Made by a program: the position numbers and the translations under genes. Of a stretch of 64,000 bases of DNA, positions 8,489-16,535 are shown one piece after another. The stretch covers positions 372,001-436,000 of the forward strand of contig NZ_OEST01000001.1 of assembly GCF_900241005.1 (NCBI RefSeq). The letters are read 5' to 3'. The notes below the pieces were generated by a model. The model saw only the letters and a list, made by a program, of their open reading frames with translations. It did not search any database and had not been told where the DNA came from. The stretch is from Bacteroides cutis (GTDB lineage: Bacteria > Bacteroidota > Bacteroidia > Bacteroidales > Bacteroidaceae). Numbering within the stretch: position 1 is the first letter of the stretch; every line of letters starts with the position of its first letter.

Positions 8489-10021
8489 TTACCAGTTGTC
8501 TGTACGGAAAGGAACCAACGGCAACTCGTTTCCCCCAATCAGTGTACCCGGCTGGAAATCGCGGAAACAATAGCGTACGGCTACCGGAACAGTTACTTTC
8601 TCCGAAGAGACCACCACTTCGTTGGTCTGCCAATGTAACCACACCTTGTCGGCAGGATAAAATACCCGGTCTTCGCCCGCCACCTCGAAACCACGGATAT
8701 CATAGTTACGGCAAATGCCCATATCCAAATGGTCAAGAACTATCCAGGCCTCGTTCTTCTTTACCGTCCACGATTTATATTGCGGGCCGAAGCAACATAC
8801 CTGCTTCATGCCATACGTCTGGTTCAACGCCAGATAGCTGAGGCGATGCCCCACCCCTTTCTTGTTGCCCGGATGGATATTATACCGTTCGTAAGGCTCC
8901 ACCAAGTTATTGGTAGAAATCATGGCACTGTTCGGAATTAGCCTTTGGGCACGGAACTGCGCTTCACGCAAGCGGGCACCGTTCGCCGCATCACCGCTAT
9001 CGTAATCGTATGGAGCAATTTCAACGAAGTAAAAAGGTATCTCGCCCAGTTGCATCTCCTCCCGCCAGTGCGCCACCATTTCAGAAAGCCGCTGTGCGTA
9101 TGTCCTGTGCCGTCCCACGTTAGAGCACCCTTGATACCAGATAATTCCCTTCACCGTATAGTTTTTGACAGGATTGAACATGGCATTATAAGTCAACATA
9201 GGGCGTTCATAATCAGGTTGGATACGGCTGATTGCCGCACTGTCGATATCTATATCGGAATAATTGCGAAGGATATCGCGCGGCAACCAACTCTCTACCC
9301 GGGTACCCCCATACGAACAATTGACGATACCCACCGGCAGATGCATCGCCCGGCTCAGATTAGCGGCAAAGTAAAAAGCGGTGGCACTGAACTCCATCAC
9401 GTCCGTAAAGTTCTGCGTCGTCATCCAGCTACCTCCACAAGTCTCCTGAACGGTATAACTTTGGCGCATAGGCACATTAAACATACGCACACCTTTCATG
9501 TCTGCGGCAGCAATGGCATCATCCAACCCGTTTTTCACACAACACCCCGCAAAACCTTTCAACGGCATCTGCATGTTGCTCTGTCCGCTCGCCAGCCACA
9601 CCTCACCGATCAGGATATTCTTCAGAACGACCGTTTCACTTTCGGGCTGTTCCCGCTTTGCGGAAAACTGCTTCTTCTTCACCGAAAGCTTTTTATTTTT
9701 CGAAAAAGAATTGTCTTGTTTTGCGGAAGGCTCTTCCGTCCGTCCTTCTTCAAATGTAATTTCATAGGGAGTATATCCCCCGGCAGGTGTCTTCAGTTTC
9801 AGCATCCACTTCCCGCTTCCGTCCACACGGCAGGTGGCGGCCTTTCCGTCCCATGACGGCGTGACTTTTACTTCTGCCCCGGGAGTAGCTTCTCCCCAGA
9901 GTCTCACCTCCGTCTGCTGTTGCAACATCATATTGTCACCAATCAGTGCCGGCAACTTTACCTTCGCCGACAAAGATGCGGCACAAACCAAAAGAATTAA
10001 GGTCAATACTTTGCTTTTCAT
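8489..10021 (-). CDS. sialate O-acetylesterase, SGNH/SASA family, exported
   Basis: 510 residues with a signal peptide (MKSKVLTLILLVCAASLSAKVKLP). An N-terminal beta domain is followed by the SGNH hydrolase core, with the nucleophile block GEVWLASGQSNMQMPL near 140-155, the GNT region NCSYGGTRVESWLP, and the late YNIHPGNKKGVGHRLS carrying the catalytic His. The family removes O-acetyl esters from sialic acids or plant glycans; Bacteroides keep many copies. A lysine/glutamate-rich insert (QDNSFSKNKKLSVKKKQ) between the domains is unusual. It is convergent with the zinc ATPase, 19 nt apart. The exact substrate is not deducible. Confidence 0.88.
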   Translation of the reverse strand: MKSKVLTLILLVCAASLSAKVKLPALIGDNMMLQQQTEVRLWGEATPGAEVKVTPSWDGKAATCRVDGSGKWMLKLKTPAGGYTPYEITFEEGRTEEPSAKQDNSFSKNKKLSVKKKQFSAKREQPESETVVLKNILIGEVWLASGQSNMQMPLKGFAGCCVKNGLDDAIAAADMKGVRMFNVPMRQSYTVQETCGGSWMTTQNFTDVMEFSATAFYFAANLSRAMHLPVGIVNCSYGGTRVESWLPRDILRNYSDIDIDSAAISRIQPDYERPMLTYNAMFNPVKNYTVKGIIWYQGCSNVGRHRTYAQRLSEMVAHWREEMQLGEIPFYFVEIAPYDYDSGDAANGARLREAQFRAQRLIPNSAMISTNNLVEPYERYNIHPGNKKGVGHRLSYLALNQTYGMKQVCCFGPQYKSWTVKKNEAWIVLDHLDMGICRNYDIRGFEVAGEDRVFYPADKVWLHWQTNEVVVSSEKVTVPVAVRYCFRDFQPGTLIGGNELPLVPFRTDNW

Positions 10022-10045
10022 TGTATATTCATCTATTCACAGAAG

Positions 10046-10053
10046 CAAAAGTA
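10046..10053 (-). promoter_or_regulatory. -7 box of the sialate esterase promoter
   Basis: On the minus strand TACTTTTG matches the Bacteroides -7 consensus TAnnTTTG, 25 nt upstream of the esterase ATG. The rest of the 10054-10372 gap is A/T-rich with no gene I trust. Confidence 0.5.
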
Positions 10054-10372
10054 GGGCTTTTTTTATTCATACACTTCCTCTTTATATGCAAAAACTGATG
10101 CTTTTATATCAAATCTCCTATGAAATTATACATAGATATATAATCTGCCTTGTTCTATCGCATCCACAGATTGGCTCTGTTTCTATCATATTATCTTTCA
10201 CTGGGATATTTATTTTACTGGATATAAAGAATCTATTCAACAAAAGGACAGAATAGCTTTTAAAGCCAAAAAACGTGAGCAAAAACAAGACTTTTTTGCT
10301 TATATTCTATGAAAGCAAGTTGCCAAATATCATAATTGACTGGATAATATTTCAAAACACAGACTTTTTCCA

Positions 10373-10380
10373 TATCTTTG
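10373..10380 (+). promoter_or_regulatory. -7 box upstream of the NVEALA gene
   Basis: TATCTTTG, a perfect Bacteroides -7 box, lies 33 nt upstream of the ATG at 10414. It would drive the NVEALA/propeller pair. Confidence 0.65.
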
Positions 10381-10413
10381 CAGATACTATATAATCTTAA
10401 ATATATAGTAACA

Positions 10414-10758
10414 ATGAAAAACAAAAAAATTATTAGCTTTTTTACCTTACTATTTGTAGGTGTAGTTTTCTGTAGTGTATACTTTTCCATAGGAATGAAA
10501 AAGCAAGAGTTAAGTAATATCATGTTAGCCAATATTGAAGCGCTAGGTGAAAAAGAATACGACTATGAAAATGGTTCTGCCCAAAAGGTTATTAACACAT
10601 ACGATTCAGACCCATCTTATACAATAAGTCCTGATGGAGAAAAAATTATAGAAAATATAATTGTATGTACAGAAACAACTTGTCATGGTTCAGGCATTAT
10701 AGAATGTGAATATGATTTCAACATGGATCTTGCAACAAGGATATTAGACCCACAATGA
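10414..10758 (+). CDS. NVEALA-family exported small protein
   Basis: 114 residues from ATG 10414, chosen because it starts the signal-like helix MKNKKIISFFTLLFVGVVFC and lies after the -7 box; a start at 10378 would fall at the promoter. Just after the helix comes LSNIMLANIEALGE, the variant of the NVEALA motif that defines this Bacteroidales family. A Cys pair (CTETTC) and one further Cys (IIECEYD) lie in the C-terminal half. Function is unknown in the literature I know. The stop overlaps the next ATG by 4 nt, so the two genes are translationally coupled. Confidence 0.82.
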   Translation: MKNKKIISFFTLLFVGVVFCSVYFSIGMKKQELSNIMLANIEALGEKEYDYENGSAQKVINTYDSDPSYTISPDGEKIIENIIVCTETTCHGSGIIECEYDFNMDLATRILDPQ

Positions 10759-11894
10759 AAAACGCAATCGAGACTTTAATATTAACTGGTCTGTTAGTCC
10801 TTGGAGCCGGATGTACCACATCCCAATACGGAAATGAGCCAACAATAGCTTTGCAAGTAAACGGGAAATCAATAGAAGATACCACCTTCTTATATGCACC
10901 GCGTACCATCTGTTTAGAAACCTGCGATGAAGCATTAATTGCCCGGGTTGACAAAGTGATTGAGTGGAACCAGACACTATACATTCTTGATAAAAGAAGA
11001 AAACAAGTAGTTGTTTTTGATACAGACGGCAAGCATAAATATACGCTTCGTCGAGTTGGAGGTGGCCAAGGGGAATATGGTTCCATTATTGATGCATCCA
11101 TCGATAAAAAGAAGAATGAACTGGTACTGCTGACAGACCCATCGGCTCTGCTCCGATTTGACAGTCAGGGCAATTTCATCAATAGCCAAAAGTTACCCGC
11201 CTATTACAATTCCATTGTGATTGACAACAATTATACTTACTTGGAGAATGACACTTATGCCAATAATCATCCGGCAGAATATTCAATAACCATTCTGCAC
11301 GACGGCCATAGAACTGAAATATTGGAGCCATTGAAAGAATTGGCCCCATATTGTTTCATCGGAGGACACCAATTGAGCGGTTCATCCCCGACTATGTTTA
11401 CAAGAAAGTTCGACCGGACAATCTATAAAATAACACAGGAAGAGATTAATCCTCTCTATCATATTGATTTTGCAAAAGAAACATTTCCCGAAGAGGCCAA
11501 GGATAAAGTGTATGATTGCAGGGAGCTGAATAATTACGCCATCAAGAACAGATTGGTATATTTGATGACGGATGTCATCAATGCACGAAAAAACCTGGTA
11601 TTCAAGACTAATTTACCCGGCAATATATACATATTGTCCAAAACAGACAGCATACTGTCAGAATACAATGTCGTATATAATTCTGAATACAAACTTCCTC
11701 TGCCCAAATATACACCGATAACGGGAGAAGAAGAGGCTATATGCTTTATTGTACCCGCTTCTTCCTTAATAAACCTAAGAACTCTTGCGGGTAAAAATCC
11801 TCATGCAAAAGTCATATCTCCAGAGCTTGCCCAACTCCTTGACAATATGAAAGAAGAGGGCAATCCTATCATCTTCCGTTATAAACTCAAGTAA
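10755..11894 (+). CDS. six-bladed beta-propeller lipoprotein (BF2992-like)
   Basis: 379 residues. The lipoprotein signal ends LVLGAGC, so it is membrane anchored outside the cytoplasm. The body has propeller blades of the NHL-like 6-bladed type: LYILDKRRKQVVVFDTDGK, then YTLRRVGGGQGEYG, then LLRFDSQGNF. This is the usual companion of NVEALA genes in Bacteroidales. The ATGA overlap with the NVEALA gene says the two products act together; the partner relation is inferred. No enzyme motif is visible. The gap to the next gene (11895-12181) holds the promoter and repeat array listed separately. Confidence 0.82.
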   Translation: MKNAIETLILTGLLVLGAGCTTSQYGNEPTIALQVNGKSIEDTTFLYAPRTICLETCDEALIARVDKVIEWNQTLYILDKRRKQVVVFDTDGKHKYTLRRVGGGQGEYGSIIDASIDKKKNELVLLTDPSALLRFDSQGNFINSQKLPAYYNSIVIDNNYTYLENDTYANNHPAEYSITILHDGHRTEILEPLKELAPYCFIGGHQLSGSSPTMFTRKFDRTIYKITQEEINPLYHIDFAKETFPEEAKDKVYDCRELNNYAIKNRLVYLMTDVINARKNLVFKTNLPGNIYILSKTDSILSEYNVVYNSEYKLPLPKYTPITGEEEAICFIVPASSLINLRTLAGKNPHAKVISPELAQLLDNMKEEGNPIIFRYKLK

Positions 11895-12035
11895 AAGATA
11901 AACACTCTGAATATTGGTTTCTAAAAAGCGGAAAACGCGAATAAAAACAAAAAGCAGATATTCCCGCACCTGAGAAATTCCCTTAACCTATCCTAATAAT
12001 CTGCCTTATTACCATTTATTTAGTACATTATTCAT

Positions 12036-12043
12036 TATCTTTG
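12036..12043 (+). promoter_or_regulatory. -7 box for the DUF2723 gene
   Basis: TATCTTTG, a perfect Bacteroides -7 box. Transcription would start around 12050, so the 22-nt array at 12053 would be the very 5' end of the mRNA. Confidence 0.65.
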
Positions 12044-12052
12044 CAACCGTGC

Positions 12053-12140
12053 GAGGAAACTATAGATGCCTCCTGAGGGAACTATAGATCTGTCGTGAGG
12101 GATATAAAGACCTGTCACGAGGGAACTATAGCTCCCTCGA
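12053..12140 (+). repeat. four tandem 22-nt units (GAGGGAACTATAG type) in a leader
   Basis: Four consecutive units of exactly 22 nt start at 12053, 12075, 12097 and 12119. Each begins GAGG(A/G)A and carries ACTATAGAT or a close variant (TATAAAGAC in unit 3); the second halves vary. The array ends 41 nt before the DUF2723 start codon. A sister array with the same period and orientation relative to its gene is at 56244-56353. Confidence 0.85.
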
Positions 12141-12181
12141 AGTGAATTTGAATAACTGAAATTATAACGTATTTCATCCGA

Positions 12182-15100
12182 ATGAAACAGTACAAAACCG
12201 TAAACAACCTGATGGGTTGGATTACATTTTTGATTGCGGCAACGGTTTATTGCCTTACTATCGAACCGACTGCAAGTTTTTGGGACTGCCCGGAGTTTAT
12301 CACCACCGGCTATAAGCTGGAAGTAGGCCACCCGCCCGGCGCACCGTTCTTCATGCTCGTAGCAAATCTCTTTTCACAGTTTGCATCCGATGCAACCACC
12401 GTTGCCAAGATGGTGAACTATATGAGCGCATTGATGAGTGGCGCTTGTATCTTGTTCCTGTTCTGGAGTATTACGCACCTGGTGCGTAAACTGGTTGTTA
12501 CGGACGAAAACAACATCAGCAAAGGCCAACTTATCACGATCATGGGTAGTGGTCTGGTCGGCGCGCTGGCTTATACTTTCAGCGACACATTCTGGTTCAG
12601 CGCGGTAGAAGGTGAAGTTTACGCTTTCTCCTCACTGTTCACAGCCGTCGTATTCTGGTTGATCTTGAAGTGGGAAGACGTGGCCGACGAACCCCATAGC
12701 GACCGCTGGCTCATCCTGATTGCCTACCTCACCGGACTGAGTATCGGTGTACATTTGCTGAACTTGCTCTGCTTGCCCGCCATCGTGCTGGTATATTATT
12801 ATAAAAAAGTGCCTAATGCCAACGCCAAAGGCTCTCTGCTGGCACTGGTAGCATCTATGGTACTGGTTGCCGCCGTGCTCTATGGTATCGTTCCCGGAAT
12901 TGTAAAAGTGGGAGGTTGGTTCGAACTGTTATTTGTCAACACGTTGGGAATGTCCTTCAACAGCGGTGTAATGGTTTACATCATTCTGTTGGCCATTTCT
13001 CTCATCTGGGGTGTATACGAAAGTTACACCGAGAAGAGCAAGGCACGCATGGCACTTTCGTTCATACTTACCATAGCCATGCTGGGTATTCCTTTCTACG
13101 GTCACGGAACAAGTTCCGTAGTAATCGGCATTATCGTTATCCTCGCGTTGTGGGGATATCTCAGACCGGGTACGCAGGCCAAAATCAAGGAGAAATTCCG
13201 CGTGTCGGCACGCACGCTGAACACTTCGTTGCTCTGTACCATGCTGATTGTCATCGGATATTCATCCTACGCACTGATCGTTATCCGTTCTACCGCGAAT
13301 ACGCCGATGGACCAGAACTCTCCCGAAGATATCTTCACACTGGGCGAATATTTGGGTCGTGAGCAATATGGTACACGCCCGTTATTCTACGGCCCCGCAT
13401 TTACCTCACAGGTGGCTTTGGATGTGAAAGACGGTTATTGCGAACCCCGCATATCTTATAACGGCACGAAGTTCATCCGTAAGGAAAAGGCAACTCCCGA
13501 CGAAAAGGACAGCTATATTGAGATACCCGGACGCATTGAGTATGAATACGCGCAAAACATGCTTTTCCCACGTATGTACAGCAGTGCGCACGCCAACCAG
13601 TATCATGCCTGGCAAGACATCAAAGGAACGGATATCCCCTACGATAAATGCGGGCAGATGATCATGGTAAACATGCCTACACAGTGGGAAAATATCAAAT
13701 TCTTCTTCTCTTACCAGCTCAACTGGATGTACTGGCGTTACTTTATGTGGAACTTTGCCGGACGTCAGAATGACTTGCAGGGAAGCGGTGAAATTGAGCA
13801 TGGCAACTGGATAACGGGTATCAAATTCATTGACAACTGGCTGGTTGGCGACCAGGAATTATTACCGCAGGAGCTGAAGGACAACAAGGGTCACAATGTA
13901 TTCTATTGCCTGCCTTTGCTGCTCGGTATCATCGGCTTGTTGTGGCAGGCTTATCGTGGTCCTAAGGGCATCCAGCAATTCTGGGTCGTATTCTTCCTGT
14001 TCTTCATGACGGGTATCGCCATCGTGCTCTACCTGAACCAAACTCCAAGCCAACCGCGCGAACGCGACTATGCGTATGCGGGTTCGTTCTATGCCTTTGC
14101 CATTTGGATCGGTATGGGTGTGGCAGGCATCATCCGCCTTTTACAGAACTACGCAAAGATGAAAGAATTGCCTGCGGCTACCATCGTATCTGTAGTCTGT
14201 CTCTTCGTACCTATCCAGATGGCAAGCCAGACTTGGGACGACCATGACCGCAGCGACCGCTATGTGGCACGCGATTTCGGCCAGAACTATCTGGCAACAT
14301 TGCAGGAAAGCGGAAACCCGATTATCTATACCAACGGTGATAACGATACATTCCCCTTGTGGTATAATCAGGAGACAGAAGGCTTCCGTACCGATGCACG
14401 TACCTGCAATCTCAGCTATTTACAGACTGACTGGTACATCGACCAGATGAAACGTCCTGCTTACCATTCTCCTTCATTGCCCATCACCTGGGACCGTATG
14501 GAATATGTGGAAGGAACCAATGAATATGTTCCTGTACGTCCCGAATACAAGAAGAGTATCGATGCCCTCTATGCAGAAGCGGAAAAACAGGCGCTGAACG
14601 GTAATCCCGAATCCTTGATAAACGTAAAGAAAGAGTTCGGTGACAATCCATACGAGTTGAAGAATATCCTGAAATACTGGGTACGCGGCAAGAACGCGGA
14701 CTTAAAGGTGATACCCACCGACAGTATCGTGATAAAGGTGGATAAAGAAGCCGTACGCCGTAGTGGAATGTTGATACCGGGAGATTCTATCCCCGACTAT
14801 ATGCACATCAAACTGGCCGATCCTAATGGCAACACCAAACGTGCCCTCTACAAGAGCGAACTGATGATGCTGGAAATGCTGGCAGAAGCCAACTGGGAAC
14901 GCCCTATCTACATTGCGGTCACCGTAGGTGCCGAGAACCAGTTGGGTATGGCCAACCACTTTATCCAGGAAGGTCTGGCTTATCGTTTCACTCCGTTCGA
15001 CACGGACAAGACGGGAGTGAAGATAGACAGCGAAAAGATGTACGACAACCTGATGAACAAGTTCAAGTTCGGCGGTATCGATAAACCGGGCATCTATATT

Positions 15101-15541
15101 GATGAAAATACAATGCGTATGTGCCACTCACATCGCCGTATCTTCTCACAGCTTATACAGCAATTGATGCGTGAAGGTAAAAAAGAAAAAGCCAAAGCCG
15201 CGTTGGACTATGCCGAGAAAATGATTCCGGCCTATAATGTAGCGTATGACTGGCAGAATGGCGCCGTACAGATGGCGGAAGCCTACTACCAGTTGGGCGA
15301 TACGGCAAAAGCCGACGAAATGATGAAAGCTCTCGCCAATAAGGCTGTGGAATACCTCACTTGGTATCTGAGCCTGGACGACAAGCGTTTTGCCATCTCT
15401 ACGCGCGAATTTGAATATCATTGGGCTGTACTTGATGCAGAAGTGAAGATGATGAAGAAATATAATTCCAAACTTGCGGAGATCTATGAGCCTAAAGTGG
15501 AAGAATTATATAACTTATACGTAGATCGGATAAAACAGTAG
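12182..15541 (+). CDS. DUF2723 family GT-C-like membrane protein with C-terminal soluble domain
   Basis: 1119 residues. The N-terminus has WDCPEFITTGYKLEVGHPPG, the conserved acidic first loop of DUF2723, which resembles protein O-mannosyltransferases (GT-C fold). At least ten hydrophobic helices span residues 10-700, including a second cluster near 565-690 with TPSQPRERDYAYAGSFY. The last 400 residues are soluble, and the end (about 985-1119) is helical and TPR-like (KAKAALDYAEKMIPAYN). Proteins of this family are expected to transfer sugar from a lipid donor on the outer face of the inner membrane; this activity is inferred. The gene has its own promoter and an unusual repeat-bearing leader. 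Confidence 0.88.
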   Translation: MKQYKTVNNLMGWITFLIAATVYCLTIEPTASFWDCPEFITTGYKLEVGHPPGAPFFMLVANLFSQFASDATTVAKMVNYMSALMSGACILFLFWSITHLVRKLVVTDENNISKGQLITIMGSGLVGALAYTFSDTFWFSAVEGEVYAFSSLFTAVVFWLILKWEDVADEPHSDRWLILIAYLTGLSIGVHLLNLLCLPAIVLVYYYKKVPNANAKGSLLALVASMVLVAAVLYGIVPGIVKVGGWFELLFVNTLGMSFNSGVMVYIILLAISLIWGVYESYTEKSKARMALSFILTIAMLGIPFYGHGTSSVVIGIIVILALWGYLRPGTQAKIKEKFRVSARTLNTSLLCTMLIVIGYSSYALIVIRSTANTPMDQNSPEDIFTLGEYLGREQYGTRPLFYGPAFTSQVALDVKDGYCEPRISYNGTKFIRKEKATPDEKDSYIEIPGRIEYEYAQNMLFPRMYSSAHANQYHAWQDIKGTDIPYDKCGQMIMVNMPTQWENIKFFFSYQLNWMYWRYFMWNFAGRQNDLQGSGEIEHGNWITGIKFIDNWLVGDQELLPQELKDNKGHNVFYCLPLLLGIIGLLWQAYRGPKGIQQFWVVFFLFFMTGIAIVLYLNQTPSQPRERDYAYAGSFYAFAIWIGMGVAGIIRLLQNYAKMKELPAATIVSVVCLFVPIQMASQTWDDHDRSDRYVARDFGQNYLATLQESGNPIIYTNGDNDTFPLWYNQETEGFRTDARTCNLSYLQTDWYIDQMKRPAYHSPSLPITWDRMEYVEGTNEYVPVRPEYKKSIDALYAEAEKQALNGNPESLINVKKEFGDNPYELKNILKYWVRGKNADLKVIPTDSIVIKVDKEAVRRSGMLIPGDSIPDYMHIKLADPNGNTKRALYKSELMMLEMLAEANWERPIYIAVTVGAENQLGMANHFIQEGLAYRFTPFDTDKTGVKIDSEKMYDNLMNKFKFGGIDKPGIYIDENTMRMCHSHRRIFSQLIQQLMREGKKEKAKAALDYAEKMIPAYNVAYDWQNGAVQMAEAYYQLGDTAKADEMMKALANKAVEYLTWYLSLDDKRFAISTREFEYHWAVLDAEVKMMKKYNSKLAEIYEPKVEELYNLYVDRIKQ

Positions 15542-15600
15542 ATATTTCCCGCCTCCAATGAGAAAGAGAGAAATATGCTCCTGATATATAAAGTAAAACC

Positions 15601-15630
15601 ATCCCCCTTCCCCTAAAGGGAAAGGGGGAT
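15601..15630 (+). terminator. G/C-rich hairpin after the DUF2723 gene
   Basis: ATCCCCCTTCCCCT (15601-15614) pairs with AGGGAAAGGGGGAT (15617-15630), 13 of 14 bases. No U-tract follows, so it may be a pause or processing hairpin and not a classical terminator. Confidence 0.5.
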
Positions 15631-15646
15631 CAAAATTGTTAACCAC

Positions 15647-16303
15647 GTGTTTATAGAACAACCGCCGGAGTTTTTTCGCAAGCTATATCCCAGCGCCCTC
15701 TGGAGAATGGATCCGAACGAGAAAGCCGTTTATCTGACTTTCGACGATGGACCTATTCCTGAAGTAACGCCCTGGGTACTCGATTTACTTGATAAACATG
15801 GCATAAAAGCCACCTTCTTCATGGTAGGCGACAATATACGTAAGCATCCCGATGAATTTCGGATGGTTGTGGAGCGAGGACATCGTATCGGCAACCACAC
15901 ATTCAATCATATCCGGGGATTTGAATATACCGCCAAAAATTATTTAGGAAACACAGAGCAAGCGAAAATCTTTATGGAAATGGGTGGAGATATCAACTGT
16001 AATGTGGAAAAGGTTCTTTATCCGTTATTGTTCCGTCCTCCTCACGGACACATGTTTGCAGGACAATACATGAAACTGAAACGCCATTTTAAAATAGTGA
16101 TGTGGGATTTGGTGACCCGTGATTACAGTAAGAAGCTCCGGGGGCCACAAGTGCTTGCAAATGTGATGAGGTATGCACGTAATGGATCTATCATTACCTT
16201 TCATGACTCGCTGAAGTCTTGGTGCAACGGAAACCTGCAATACGCACTACCCCGCGCGATAGAGTTTTTGAAAGAGGAAGGATATGAATTTAAATTACTG
16301 TAA
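15647..16303 (+). CDS. polysaccharide deacetylase (NodB homology domain, CE4)
   Basis: 218 residues from a GTG start; the sequence MFIEQPPEFFRKLYPSALWRMD right after it looks like the true N-terminus, so I keep this start. The CE4 motifs are present: VYLTFDDGP (first catalytic Asp pair), HRIGNHTFNH (metal-binding His pair), LFRPPHGHM, then VMWDLVTRDY and a final SIITFHDS. No signal peptide, so cytoplasmic or peripheral. The likely role is removal of N-acetyl or O-acetyl groups from a cell-envelope glycan; the substrate is not visible. Confidence 0.9.
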   Translation: MFIEQPPEFFRKLYPSALWRMDPNEKAVYLTFDDGPIPEVTPWVLDLLDKHGIKATFFMVGDNIRKHPDEFRMVVERGHRIGNHTFNHIRGFEYTAKNYLGNTEQAKIFMEMGGDINCNVEKVLYPLLFRPPHGHMFAGQYMKLKRHFKIVMWDLVTRDYSKKLRGPQVLANVMRYARNGSIITFHDSLKSWCNGNLQYALPRAIEFLKEEGYEFKLL

Positions 16304-16420
16304 ACAGAAAAATGCTTTATATATGAAACCTGCTTGAATTTTCTTCAACAATAATTTATAGCTGGCATTTTGATCATCCAACAGTTTTAGGAGACTTGTA
16401 ATCCCTTATTATCATTTTTA

Positions 16421-16455
16421 GTTAGAGCAGCCTCACTTATTGAGGTTGCTCCAAC
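16421..16455. terminator. bidirectional hairpin between convergent genes
   Basis: GTTAGAGCAGCCTCA (16421-16435) pairs with TGAGGTTGCTCCAAC (16441-16455), with two G-U pairs and a 5-nt loop. It lies between the deacetylase (+) and the GH2 gene (-), with T-rich flanks on both sides. Confidence 0.65.
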
Positions 16456-16535
16456 TATACTAATCAAACCAATTCAACTACAATCTTTCAGTTTTTTCCT
16501 TTTTATTTTTCATACTATTTTTATTCCCAATATTG

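Noticed and set aside
8945..9856. 303-codon plus-strand frame
   Set aside because: Antisense to the sialate esterase, whose motifs are clear; composition (H, R, T rich) is that of a shadow.
10087..10256. 56-codon frame starting MQKLMLLYQISYEII
   Set aside because: No conserved pattern, A/T-rich, no ribosome site or promoter; left as intergenic.
12053..12140. CRISPR array
   Set aside because: Units are contiguous 22-mers without spacers and there are no cas genes.
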